From assembly GCA_017354415.1 (NCBI GenBank), contig JAFMQY010000006.1, positions 1 through 45,355 on the forward strand: DNA of 45,355 nucleotides. Direction: 5' to 3'. The notes under the pieces were generated by a model. That model did no database searches, was not told the DNA's origin, and saw only the letters and a program-made list of their open reading frames with translations. Below are positions 24,410 through 32,972 of the stretch, in pieces; positions within the stretch are counted from its first letter, which is position 1, and every line of letters starts with the position of its first letter. The stretch comes from Nocardioides sp. Its GTDB lineage: Bacteria > Actinomycetota > Actinomycetes > Propionibacteriales > Nocardioidaceae. Both the position numbers and the translations under genes were made by a program.

Positions 24410-25315
24410 ATGGAGGTCTACCGAACGCCGGATGCGGCCTTCGACCATCTACCCGACTTCGGTTGGGCGCCGGCATACGCAGAAGTCGCCGACCCCGACG
24501 GCGGCACTGTCCGCGTGGCCTATATCGATGCGGGGCCGGCCGACGGACCGGTGGCGCTGCTGTTGCACGGTGAGCCGTCCTGGTCGTTCCTGTACCGGCA
24601 CGTGATCCGCGTGCTCAGCGAAGGCGGAATCAGGTGTGTGGCTCCCGACATGGTCGGCTTCGGCCGCTCCGACAAACCCGTTCACGAGGCGGACTACTCC
24701 TACGCCCGGCTGGTCGAGTGGACCCGCGAGCTGGTCCTCGACCACCTCGAGCTTCGCGAGGTCACGCTGGTGGGACAGGACTGGGGCGGACTGATCGGGC
24801 TCCGCCTGGTCGCCGAGCATCCCGAACGCTTTTCACGGGTGGTGGCGACCAACACCGGCCTGCCGACCGGCGACTTCGACATGCCCGAGGTCTGGTGGCG
24901 GTTCCGCCGCGCAGTCGAGTCAGCTGACGTGCTCGACGTCGGTCGCCTGGTCGCGGCCGGCTGCGTGCATCCTTTGGCCGACCAGGTCCGAGCGGCCTAC
25001 GACGCGCCGTACCCCGAGGAGCGCGCCAAGGCCGGCGCTCGAGCCCTGCCTGGTCTGGTGCCCACCCGGCCCGACGACCCGGCCAGCGACGCCAACCGCG
25101 CCGCCTGGGAGGTGCTGTCGGCCACCACGCTCCCGTTCCTGGTCGCCTTCAGCGATGGGGACCCGATCACCGGCGCGATGGCACCGGTCCTCCGCAAGCT
25201 CATCCCCGGCGCCCGCGGACTCAGTCACCCGACCATCACCGACACCGGCCACTTTCTCCAGGAAGACGCCGGCGAAGAGCTCGGACGGCTCGTCGGGGAC
25301 TTCATGCGGTGCTGA
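24410..25315 (+). CDS. Haloalkane dehalogenase (subfamily I type)
   Basis: The protein has 301 residues. The alpha/beta hydrolase core begins LLHGEPSWSFLYR (oxyanion region, residues 52-64). The nucleophile is Asp124 in VGQDWGG, directly followed by Trp125, a halide-stabilising residue. The acid is Asp251 in FSDGDPIT, and the base is His281 in DTGHFLQED. HGEPxWxxLYR and nucleophile position 124 match the Xanthobacter DhlA-type dehalogenases as I recall them. A serine hydrolase would carry Ser at position 124, so this is not a simple esterase. It would hydrolyse a carbon-halogen bond to give an alcohol, halide and proton. The second halide-binding residue (Trp or Asn in the cap) needs modelling; WWRF near residue 164 is a candidate. 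Confidence 0.9.
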   Translation: MEVYRTPDAAFDHLPDFGWAPAYAEVADPDGGTVRVAYIDAGPADGPVALLLHGEPSWSFLYRHVIRVLSEGGIRCVAPDMVGFGRSDKPVHEADYSYARLVEWTRELVLDHLELREVTLVGQDWGGLIGLRLVAEHPERFSRVVATNTGLPTGDFDMPEVWWRFRRAVESADVLDVGRLVAAGCVHPLADQVRAAYDAPYPEERAKAGARALPGLVPTRPDDPASDANRAAWEVLSATTLPFLVAFSDGDPITGAMAPVLRKLIPGARGLSHPTITDTGHFLQEDAGEELGRLVGDFMRC

Positions 25316-25435
25316 CGGGCCCTGACACCCGCCGAGGACCCCGCCACGGCACTCATAGCCCGTCGGGGAGCTGCCTCATCGCGCCGGGACCGCGAGTGCG
25401 GCGGGATGCGACAAGAGCCCTCGCCAGCGAGTCCT

Positions 25436-26197
25436 TCACGCCTTGGCAGCGCGCCGGCCGAACGCTCGTCGCGCGAAGACCGTCCCCGGGAGGAGAGCGG
25501 GAACGCTAGCGGCGTAGTCGTCGTAGGCAGCCCCGAACATGCGACGCAGATCTCGCTCCTCGAAGTAGATGCCCAAAGCGATGTAACCGGTCGACGCGGC
25601 AGCGAAGAGGAGATGCGACACGCTCATCCGAGGCGTCGCCCAGAACGCGAGCAGCATCCCGGTCATCAACGGGTGCCGGACGATGTTGTACAGGCCAGAG
25701 ACCTTCAGCGTGTCGAGGTGTGCGTCTCGCGGGGACCCCCAACCCGCCTGCCGCAGTCCGGTGAGCTCGAGGTGGTCGACCGCGAAGGTCGAGACGATCG
25801 CCAGCAGCCAACCGACGGCGCACAGCGACCAGAGGACGACCGCGACAGGACCGTCGAGTTGCCAGACCCAGCCATCCCACGGTTGCCAGAACGTGAGCAA
25901 CAGGATGAGGCAGGCGTTCGTGGCGAAGATGTAGGTCGTGCGTTCGAGCCGCTCCGGGACTCGGCGACGCAGCCACAGCTTCACCCGCTGACGGGCCATC
26001 ACCGAGTGCTGGACCGCGAAGAGCAACAACAGCGCCAGGTCAACCACGATCGCGGGGCCGGTCGGGATCCGGACCGGTCCGTCGACGGTCCGGGGGACCA
26101 GCTCGCCGGCGAGGAACGCAATCGTCCAGCCCACGACGGCGAGGAAGCCCAACCAACCGGCGACGGAGAGGACAAGATCTCCCAAACGGCCCTGCAT
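25436..26197 (-). CDS. MddA-like/isoprenylcysteine methyltransferase family membrane protein
   Basis: The protein has 253 residues from ATG 26197. It has about five membrane helices and the family's C-terminal half: FAVQHSVMARQRVKLWL, then LYNIVRHPLMTGMLLAFWAT, and IYFEERDLRRMFGAAYDDYA. The R-H-P and E-E-x-D-L/Y-x-x-Y elements form the S-adenosylmethionine site in this superfamily. The arrangement resembles methanethiol S-methyltransferase (MddA), which makes dimethyl sulfide. Isoprenylcysteine methyltransferase and NnrU-like proteins share parts of it, so the substrate is open. It converges on the dehalogenase gene and lies about 50 bases downstream of the hydrolase-LuxR gene, likely in one transcript. 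Confidence 0.7.
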   Translation of the reverse strand: MQGRLGDLVLSVAGWLGFLAVVGWTIAFLAGELVPRTVDGPVRIPTGPAIVVDLALLLLFAVQHSVMARQRVKLWLRRRVPERLERTTYIFATNACLILLLTFWQPWDGWVWQLDGPVAVVLWSLCAVGWLLAIVSTFAVDHLELTGLRQAGWGSPRDAHLDTLKVSGLYNIVRHPLMTGMLLAFWATPRMSVSHLLFAAASTGYIALGIYFEERDLRRMFGAAYDDYAASVPALLPGTVFARRAFGRRAAKA

Positions 26198-26246
26198 GCC
26201 GTTGATCGTTCCGCGTGCGCGGCTCGGAGACAGCCGTGGAAGTACC

Positions 26247-27317
26247 TCACTTGTGAGGACCGGTGGCGACGTACCAGGCGGCAACCTGGGCGCGTGACCT
26301 GAATCCGAGGCGCAACCGGATCCGTTCCAGATGGGACTCGGCGGAACGCTCCGTGATGCCCAGGCGTTCCGCCAGTTGCCGATTCGTGAGACCGTCGGCC
26401 ACCAGCGCCGCTACCTCGCTCTGCCGAGCGGTGAGCCCGGTCGGCACGTCACGCCGTACTGCCGGCAACCCGAGGAAGCGTCGGACCTCGGCGACCACGG
26501 AACCCGCATCCCCGATCGCGGGAAGATGGGAGCGACCGTCGAGCTCGACGAGATCCGCGTCCGGGATCTGCTCGGCCAGCACTCTGCCCTGGGCGATCGG
26601 CGCCGCCCGGTCCCCGCGCCGGTGCAGCACCAGCGTCGGAGACTGCACCCGTGGGAGCGTCTCGCGCACGTCGAGGTCGTAGGCCAGCCGCAACAGCGCG
26701 ACCGCCGTCTCCGCAGAGGATGCGGCGCGCTGATATCCAGCGAGCGCCAGCCGGGTGCCCGCATCCGCTTCGGGTGCGAACAGCTCGGTGAGCAGGTCCG
26801 ACCCCAGACCCCAGCTGGCCGCGAGGAGACCGAGCACGTGATGCCTGGTCGCCTCGTCCCCGATGGCCGCGCCGGTGGCCCAGCCCCCGTAGAGCACCAT
26901 CCGCGACACGGTGTCGGGGTGATCCGCGGCCCACTGGACCGCCACGACTGCCCCCATCGAGAATCCGAAGAGGTCGAAGCGCGTCATACCGAGTGCCTCA
27001 GCCACGGTCGCGATCGCGGCCACCTCGAGGTCCATCGTCCTGGGGCCGTCGTATGCGTCCGAGAGCCCGCAACCCGGTCGGTCGTAGCGCACCAGCGTGC
27101 GGCCCTGCGCCAACGACCCATAGAACAGCCGATCTGCGGGGACGGCCCATCCCAACTCGAGATGACTCAGCCACCCGGGCACCACGAGCAGGTACGGGCC
27201 GCTGCCCGTGGCCGCGTAAGCGACTCGACCACCGCCAGGCAGCCTCGCCGTACCGAACTCCTGGCGCTGCGCCGTCACCAGGCCATTGAACAGGCAGGAG
27301 ACGACCGCGGTACGCAT
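26247..27317 (-). CDS. Alpha/beta hydrolase fused to a LuxR-type DNA-binding domain
   Basis: The protein has 356 residues from ATG 27317. Residues 20-285 are an alpha/beta hydrolase with a complete triad: Ser120 in LFGFSMGAVVA, Asp235 in HRRGDRAAP and His263 in DGRSHLPAIG. Residues 292-356 are a NarL/LuxR helix-turn-helix (LTARQSEVAALVADGLTNRQ, ERSAESHLERIRLRLGF). The hydrolase could act as a ligand-binding sensor, or cleave a signal, in front of the DNA-binding domain. This combination is known from other actinobacteria but its ligand is not. The complete triad argues for catalysis rather than mere binding. It probably regulates genes next to it, including the MddA-like gene. Confidence 0.87.
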   Translation of the reverse strand: MRTAVVSCLFNGLVTAQRQEFGTARLPGGGRVAYAATGSGPYLLVVPGWLSHLELGWAVPADRLFYGSLAQGRTLVRYDRPGCGLSDAYDGPRTMDLEVAAIATVAEALGMTRFDLFGFSMGAVVAVQWAADHPDTVSRMVLYGGWATGAAIGDEATRHHVLGLLAASWGLGSDLLTELFAPEADAGTRLALAGYQRAASSAETAVALLRLAYDLDVRETLPRVQSPTLVLHRRGDRAAPIAQGRVLAEQIPDADLVELDGRSHLPAIGDAGSVVAEVRRFLGLPAVRRDVPTGLTARQSEVAALVADGLTNRQLAERLGITERSAESHLERIRLRLGFRSRAQVAAWYVATGPHK

Positions 27318-27554
27318 TCGCGAGAGACTGCGGGCTGGCCCACCCTGCGCCTGCCCGGTGCGCTTCGGTGCCGAGCGGCGCTCGGCGATGGCTCGAGACG
27401 GCGCCGGATCTGTTCTCCGATCGCTCGGTCTTGATTCCAGCCGGTGGTCCGTGGCCGCGGTGCGCTGATCGACTTCTCCTCCTCCGGGTATCTCCGCCTC
27501 GGCCCTGGTCTCCTGTGAGGACAGAGTTCCTGGTAGTCGAGTGAGGAGTGAGAG

Positions 27555-28945
27555 GTGCCGATTCCGGCGCCCACCGATGCCGTGTCTGCCTCCCAAGTCC
27601 GTGAACCTGTCGAAGTCGAGCGGGTCCGGGCGGCCTTCGACTTCCCGTTGACGGGGCGGGTGGTGGTGAACAATGCCGCGACCACCGCCGCGGGCATTGC
27701 TCGACCTGTACCGGCGCCTCACGCTCGACTACGAGAACGTGCACCGCGGACAGTCGCTCCCGTCCCGCCGTACGACCGAGAGATTCGAGGCGTCCTACGA
27801 CACCATCGCTGCGTGGCTCAACGCCCCTGGGAGACGCACCATGGCCACATACCGCAGCACGACCGAGGCGATCAACGCGGTGATGTACTCGCTTCTCACC
27901 GAGTTCCAAGACGGCGACAACGTCGTGACGACGATGATGGAGCACAACTCGAACTTCGTGCCCTGGTATGGGCTGTGTCGCGAGATCCTTCCGCGGCTCG
28001 GCAGGCGGGTCGAGTGCCGGGTCGCCCGCTTTGACCACGACACAGGTCAGCTCGACCTCGCGCACCTCGCGTCGCTGGTGGACGCGCGGACCAAACTGGT
28101 CTGCTGCACGGGAGCGTCGAACTTCCTCGGGGTCAAACCGCCTCTGTCGGAGGTGAGGCGAATCGCCGATGCGAGCGGCTACCAGCAGCCGGGCACCGGG
28201 AGCGGCTCGCTACTCCTCGTCGACGCCGCACAGCTGGTTCCGCACGATGCTGTCGACGTGCAAGCTCTTGATGTCGACTACCTGGCGTTCTCTTCCACAA
28301 GATGCTGGCGCCTTTCGGCGTCGGGGTGCTCTACGCCAAGGAGCACCTCCTGCAGCGGTCACTGCCCTTCTTGTACGGCGGAGACATGATCGCGGAGGGA
28401 CGGGTGGCGCCGGACGAGGTGCTGTACAACGATCTGCCGTGGAAGCACGCGGCCGGAACGCCGACATTCTCGGCACGATCGTCTCGGCCCAGGCGCTCAG
28501 GCTGCTGGTCGACCTCGTGGACACAACCGGTGGGACCCGGTACTTCGACTCAGAGCAGCCGTTGCCCCGATCCGTGGTCGAGCAGACCATGGGTGCCGTT
28601 CGTGCACACACCCAGGTGCTCACCGCGGCGGCGCTCACAGGACTACGCGACATCGCCAGGCTCCGTCTGTACGGGCCGGCGAATCCATACGCGCGCACGT
28701 CCCTGGCCGCGTTCAACATCGAAGGGATGAACCCGTTCCAGATCGCCGAACAGCTCGGCGCCTTGGGCGTCGAGTCACGTGCGGGCTGCCACTGCGCCAC
28801 GCTCGCGCATCGCGATCTCGGCCTCGACCCGCCCGCGAGCTGCCGGCTGAGCTTCGCGGTCTACAACACGATGGACGACGTCACGACGGCGTTGTCGTCG
28901 TTGGAGCACGTCGTTCGCGCCACCGGGGGCACACGATGGTTGTAG
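27555..28945 (+). pseudogene. Class-V aminotransferase/cysteine desulfurase-like gene with frameshifts
   Basis: The protein similarity runs through the region in three changes of frame, from GTG 27555 (with GAGGAG upstream). The first frame reads AAFDFPLTGRVVVNNAATTA. It then shifts near 27690 into LLDLYRRLTLDYENVHRGQS and on to LLVDAAQLVPHDAVDVQALD. A shift near 28295 follows at HKMLAPFGVGVLYAKEHL, which carries the PLP-lysine motif, and one near 28464 into ILGTIVSAQALRLLVDLV and SRAGCHCATLAHRDLGLD with the active-site Cys motif. All catalytic parts survive, so it may be a recently broken gene or an assembly with base errors. A normal homologue has about 430-460 residues. Sulfur transfer would fit the window but is not claimed. 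Confidence 0.75.
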
Positions 28946-28993
28946 TGCCGGCCATGGCCGATGCGGTCGCCACGATGGCCTCCGATGGACCCG

Positions 28994-29149
28994 TCACTGC
29001 GGCGCCGGATGGCTGGTGCTCCACCTCCGCCGCACCGTGGCCAGCACGTCTGGCTCGTCGCTGATCACGCCGTTGGCGCCCAGGGCCACCACCTTGTCCA
29101 GGGTTCCGACATCGTTGACCGGCCAGGTCATGACGACCTCGACCTGACG
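28994..29149 (-). pseudogene. C-terminal fragment of a glycerophosphodiester phosphodiesterase
   Basis: The frame reads RQVEVVMTWPVNDVGTLDKV followed by VALGANGVISDEPDVLATVR and a stop. This is the closing segment of GDPD enzymes (W-T/P-V-N, then G-A/V-N/D-G-I/V-I-T/S-D-x-P). The catalytic first part is absent, and the sequence before 29149 does not resemble the family. It is a relic. Confidence 0.6.
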
Positions 29150-29410
29150 CCGTAGGTCGGAGACCAGCCCCCTGGTCGAGGAGTGACCGGTGGAGCGAGA
29201 CACCGTGCACGCAGGGGCGGGGTTCAGCCCTGTCGGTGCTCGCATGGCCGTGCTGTGGTGAGAGTGGGGACGTCGGTCCGCGTGGGGGATGACCCAGGGG
29301 GCGGCCTAGTCACTTCGGGCCATTTCCAGGTTGTGCGAGACGGGTCCAGGCCCGCTCGTTGATACTTGCCCGGTCCGGCTGCCGGGGGCAGTCACGAGAA
29401 CGGGGGAGTC

Positions 29411-31189
29411 ATGAGGGTGCGCAGGATCGTCGCTGCCGTCACCAGCGCCACGGCGCTGGTGCTGGCCACGGGAGGGCTGGCAGCCGCCGACCAGGTGTAC
29501 AACAACGTCGACCCCAGCATCGACGCGACCGCGGAGATGATGCCCCTCAACGCGGGCGGCGCCACCGGTACGACGACGCTGGCCATCAGCCCAACGAACG
29601 GCGACGGCAAGAGTGGCTGCAACCTGACCGGTAGCGCCACCGTCACCGTCAACGTCGTCTCTTCGGACCCCTCGGTCGCCTCGGTCAGCCCCTCCACGGT
29701 CACGTTCACCTCGTGTGGCGACACCCATGGCCTGACGGTCACGCCACTGACGGTCGGGTCGACCACGGTGTCGTTGAACCTGGTGTCGAACACGGCCGCG
29801 GGGACCTTCGACCTGGCGCCGGCCACGTTCACCGTGAACGTCTCCGCGCCGGCGCCGGCCAACACTGCTCCGACCCTGTCCATCGCAGGCGTCACCGAAG
29901 GCGGGAGCTACGACGTCGGCTCGGTGCCGGCCGCGACCTGCCTCGTGCACGACACAGAGGACGGCGACACCTCGTTCCCGGCCGAGCTGAGCGCGGTGAG
30001 CGGGCCCGACAGCATGGACGGGATCGGCGCCCAGACCGCGAGCTGCTCCTACACCGACGCCGGTGGTCTGACGGCCTCTTCGAGCACGACGTACTCGATC
30101 GTCGACCCCACCCCGCCCACCATCGGCTACGTGCTCACACCGGCGGCACCGGACGGCGAGAACGGCTGGTACGTCGGAACCGTCACCCTGACCTGGAACG
30201 TCACCGAGGATCAGTCGCCGTCGTCGCTGACCACCAGCGGCTGCGATGCGGTGAGCGTGAGTGCCGACCAGCAGGCCACCGACTACACCTGCTCTGCTGG
30301 CAGCGCCGGTGGCACTGCGACCCCGCAGACGGTGACCATCCGGCGAGACGGCAACGGGCCCACGGTCGGCTACGACTCGGTGGTCGCCGGCACGGCCGGT
30401 GCGAACGGCTGGTACACCAGCAACGTCACCGTGCGGTTCACCGACACCGACACCTACTCCGGGACCGTGGTCGATCACGAGGACGTCACCACCAGCGGTG
30501 AAGGCAACGCAGTCACCGCGGTCAGCCCCGCGTTCAGCGACCAGGCGGGCAACGTGACCTCGGCCGGTGCAGCGACCAGCCCGGCGTACAAGATCGACGG
30601 GACCCCACCACACGACGTCGCGTTCACCGGCGGGCCGACGGACGGCGGTTCCTACTACTTCGGGTCCGTGCCGTCCGCTCCCACCTGCTCTGCGGTCGAC
30701 GATGTGTCCGGCCTGAGCTCGTGCGTGGTCACCGGCGATGCCAACCCGGACGCGGTGGGTGCCCACACTTACACCGCCACCGCCACCGACAACGCCGGCA
30801 ACACCAGGACCAGGACCGAGCAGTACACGGTCCTGGCGTGGACGGACACCGGCTTCTATGCGCCGGTGAACATGGGCGGTGTGCTCAACACCGTCAAGGG
30901 AGGAAGCACCGTCCCTCTGAAGTTCAACGTCTACGCCGGGTCCACGGAGCTCACCGACACCAGCATCGTGAAGGGCTTCGCCACACGACAGATCTCGTGC
31001 GCGGACTCCACCGGGCTCACCGACCCCGTCGAGGTCACGGTGACCGGAGGCACCACCCTGCGCTACGACACCGCCGGCCACCAGTTCATCCAGAACTGGA
31101 AGACGCCCACGGGTGCGGGCACCTGCTACTCCGCCACGATGACCACCCAGGACGGAACCACCCTCACAGCCCTGTTCAAGGTCAAGTAG
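29411..31189 (+). CDS. Secreted Ig-like repeat protein with C-terminal PxKF domain
   Basis: The protein has 592 residues from ATG 29411, with GGGGGAG upstream. A signal peptide covers the first 28 residues (RIVAAVTSATALVLATGGLA). The rest is threonine-, serine- and glycine-rich, without catalytic motifs. It contains several bacterial Ig-like (Big/HYR-type) domains, with DNAGNTRTRTEQYTV near residue 470 as one closing strand. The end (TGFYAPVNMGG, GGSTVPLKFNVYAG, LFKVK) is the PxKF domain, named for the VPLKF motif. Such proteins are secreted or surface-attached adhesin-like or structural proteins. No sortase motif was seen. Confidence 0.8.
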   Translation: MRVRRIVAAVTSATALVLATGGLAAADQVYNNVDPSIDATAEMMPLNAGGATGTTTLAISPTNGDGKSGCNLTGSATVTVNVVSSDPSVASVSPSTVTFTSCGDTHGLTVTPLTVGSTTVSLNLVSNTAAGTFDLAPATFTVNVSAPAPANTAPTLSIAGVTEGGSYDVGSVPAATCLVHDTEDGDTSFPAELSAVSGPDSMDGIGAQTASCSYTDAGGLTASSSTTYSIVDPTPPTIGYVLTPAAPDGENGWYVGTVTLTWNVTEDQSPSSLTTSGCDAVSVSADQQATDYTCSAGSAGGTATPQTVTIRRDGNGPTVGYDSVVAGTAGANGWYTSNVTVRFTDTDTYSGTVVDHEDVTTSGEGNAVTAVSPAFSDQAGNVTSAGAATSPAYKIDGTPPHDVAFTGGPTDGGSYYFGSVPSAPTCSAVDDVSGLSSCVVTGDANPDAVGAHTYTATATDNAGNTRTRTEQYTVLAWTDTGFYAPVNMGGVLNTVKGGSTVPLKFNVYAGSTELTDTSIVKGFATRQISCADSTGLTDPVEVTVTGGTTLRYDTAGHQFIQNWKTPTGAGTCYSATMTTQDGTTLTALFKVK

Positions 31190-31523
31190 GAGAGGCCACC
31201 GGGAAGCACCTACCACACGTCATATCAGCGACGCCGATGGCGCAGGCACTGCCGGTCGAGGGGGCTTTGCGGGTCGGCCGCCGTACCCACCATGGACGCC
31301 GGGCACCGCGGCTGACCCACAGGAAGTCCCGAGGGCTTGGGGCTTCGGCCGGCATCGCGGGAGAGCGGCCGCTGAGCTCGATCTCGCACAGACCGCCGAT
31401 CGGGTCGTTCCACAGCCCGACGACTCGTGACCGGGGTCTTCCCGGCGAGATGCTGCTGGTCGATGGACGCAGGCCCGGGTGGGCAGTGCGGTGAGCAGGA
31501 AGCCTCCGCAGCGTTGATCTTGT
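31190..31523. other. Intergenic region without a recognisable gene
   Basis: This stretch follows the PxKF protein gene. Frames exist on the minus strand but none shows a domain I recognise, and codon use looks poor. A strong promoter/operator element begins at 31524. Confidence 0.45.
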
Positions 31524-31540
31524 ATACCCCATGGGGGTAT
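31524..31540. promoter_or_regulatory. CsoR/CstR-like inverted repeat upstream of the DUF2218 gene
   Basis: The 17-base element is ATACCCC-ATG-GGGGTAT, a perfect 7-base inverted repeat around a 3-base centre, ten bases before the ATG at 31550. C/G-tract palindromes flanked by ATA/TAT are the classical operator form of CsoR-type copper repressors and CstR-type persulfide repressors. The position next to a start suggests repression by steric block. No CsoR/CstR gene lies in the window. Confidence 0.6.
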
Positions 31541-31549
31541 TCTCGCGCC

Positions 31550-31999
31550 ATGAGTGCAGAGCCGAGCAACGACCCATCACCCGCCGGGCAACGCCACTTG
31601 CCCCGGTCGTCGGTGGCCCAGGTGCGAACCTCACGTGCGGACCGATACCTTGGCCAGCTCTGCGACCACCTCGGCCACATGCAGCACGACTCCCAAGGCC
31701 GCGAGCCAGGCAGACACGAATCCCGAGGACACGGCCCCGGTGGCAGTCATGGCTCCCGGTCGGCCGTCCGTGGCGTCGAACGCACCGGCAACCACGCCGA
31801 AATCGACTTCGACTGGGGCCAGTGCGTGCTGACAGCGTCCACGGACGTTCTGACCATCCGGGTCCATGCCGAGGATGAGTCCGCCCTGGCCCTCGGCCAG
31901 GAGCTCCTCACCAGGCGCATCGCGACCATCGGCCGTCGCGACCAGCTCACGGTCACCTGGCAGCCGACCGACCCGAGCTGCCCTTCAGTCCGGCGGTAG
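31550..31999 (+). CDS. DUF2218 domain protein
   Basis: The protein has 149 residues from ATG 31550. The DUF2218 pattern is seen in RTSRADRYLGQLCDHLGHM near residue 25, and in IDFDWGQCVLTASTDVLTIR then LGQELLTRRIATIG and LTVTWQP. The function of DUF2218 is unknown; family members are small cytosolic proteins often found with metal or siderophore genes. The palindrome directly upstream suggests metal- or sulfur-responsive control. Confidence 0.75.
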   Translation: MSAEPSNDPSPAGQRHLPRSSVAQVRTSRADRYLGQLCDHLGHMQHDSQGREPGRHESRGHGPGGSHGSRSAVRGVERTGNHAEIDFDWGQCVLTASTDVLTIRVHAEDESALALGQELLTRRIATIGRRDQLTVTWQPTDPSCPSVRR

Positions 32000-32222
32000 G
32001 GGTGCGGCGCGAAGCTCTGAGGGCGGCGCTCGGCGTACATCCGGACCTGCATGTCCACCATGTCGATGTCGCCGCCCTGAAAGGTCGCGGATCTTGTGCG
32101 CCCACTCGGGTTGTCGGCGAGCTCGTCGAAGGTCCGACACCGGCTCCAGATGGATCCGTCGCGGAACTCGTGGTGGGTGCGGCACCCCGAGCTCCGTGGA
32201 GCGGAGAAGCGGGTGTTCCTGC

Positions 32223-32972
32223 TCAGGCGATGTCGCGTCGCTCGACCACGACGCCTCCGAGGGCGAGCAGGGCGATGGCGTAGACGGCCAGCAGTAGTGT
32301 CCCCAGAACCGGAGCGATCAGCGTGGCGGTTCCTGCGTTGGGCATGAGGCCGGCCAGCGCTCCGTCGGCGGCGCCGGGCGTGTACCTGCCGATGCTGGGC
32401 AGGTTGCCGATGAGGATGTTCTCGATCAGGAGCATCCACACGCAGAGGCCGACGACCGTTCCGACCTGGCCGCGGACCAACGCGCCGAGCCCGGTCCCGA
32501 GCACCGCCCACATGGCGCCGCCGACGGCGCCGCCGATGATCATCTGCGCGAAGTCGGCTGCGCTCATGGTGATGGAGATGCCGCGCACAGCGAGACCGGT
32601 GCTGCCGATGGCTGCGACCAGGCTTGCGGCGAACATGCCGATGACGAGTCCGGCCATGGCGGCGGCAACAGCTTTGGCGGTCAGGACTCGCGTGCGGTGG
32701 GGGTTGGTGATCAGGGTGGGTCGAATGGTGCCGTGCCGGAACTCGGCGGTGATGCCGATGGCACCGGCGAGCGCGGCGAACAGCGCTCCGAGCGTGGTGC
32801 CCCAGCCGAACACCTTCGGTTGGTTGCTGGCCTGGCTCAGGTCTGCCGTCTTGAGGGTGAACACATGGAGGCAGACGACAAGGAGGGAGGCTCCGACCAG
32901 CCACAGGAGAAGGAGAAGAGCGGTGCGAGTGGTGCGCTGCTTGAGCAACTCGGACCGTAGTTGGGCGATCAT
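32223..32972 (-). CDS. ABC-2 type exporter, permease subunit
   Basis: The protein has 249 residues with about six membrane helices. The N-terminus IAQLRSELLKQRTTRTAL is the usual cytosolic amphipathic start of ABC-2 permeases, and FRHGTIRPTLITNPHRTRVL is the conserved intracellular loop after helix 2. Its start overlaps the stop of the ATPase gene (ATGA, 32969-32972). It forms an exporter with that ATPase and is divergent from a third kinase/regulator pair, a layout typical of drug or lantibiotic-resistance and envelope-stress transporters. Confidence 0.85.
   Translation of the reverse strand: MIAQLRSELLKQRTTRTALLLLLWLVGASLLVVCLHVFTLKTADLSQASNQPKVFGWGTTLGALFAALAGAIGITAEFRHGTIRPTLITNPHRTRVLTAKAVAAAMAGLVIGMFAASLVAAIGSTGLAVRGISITMSAADFAQMIIGGAVGGAMWAVLGTGLGALVRGQVGTVVGLCVWMLLIENILIGNLPSIGRYTPGAADGALAGLMPNAGTATLIAPVLGTLLLAVYAIALLALGGVVVERRDIA

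Noticed and set aside
29306..31216. A 636-residue minus-strand frame opposite the Ig-like/PxKF protein
   Set aside because: It is rich in Gly/Arg/Val with no domain; the plus strand has a signal peptide and the PxKF end.
32000..32222. A gene between DUF2218 and the ABC permease
   Set aside because: A minus-strand frame (with FRDGSIWSRCRTFDELADN) looks vaguely protein-like but I do not recognise it and it lacks a start with a binding site.
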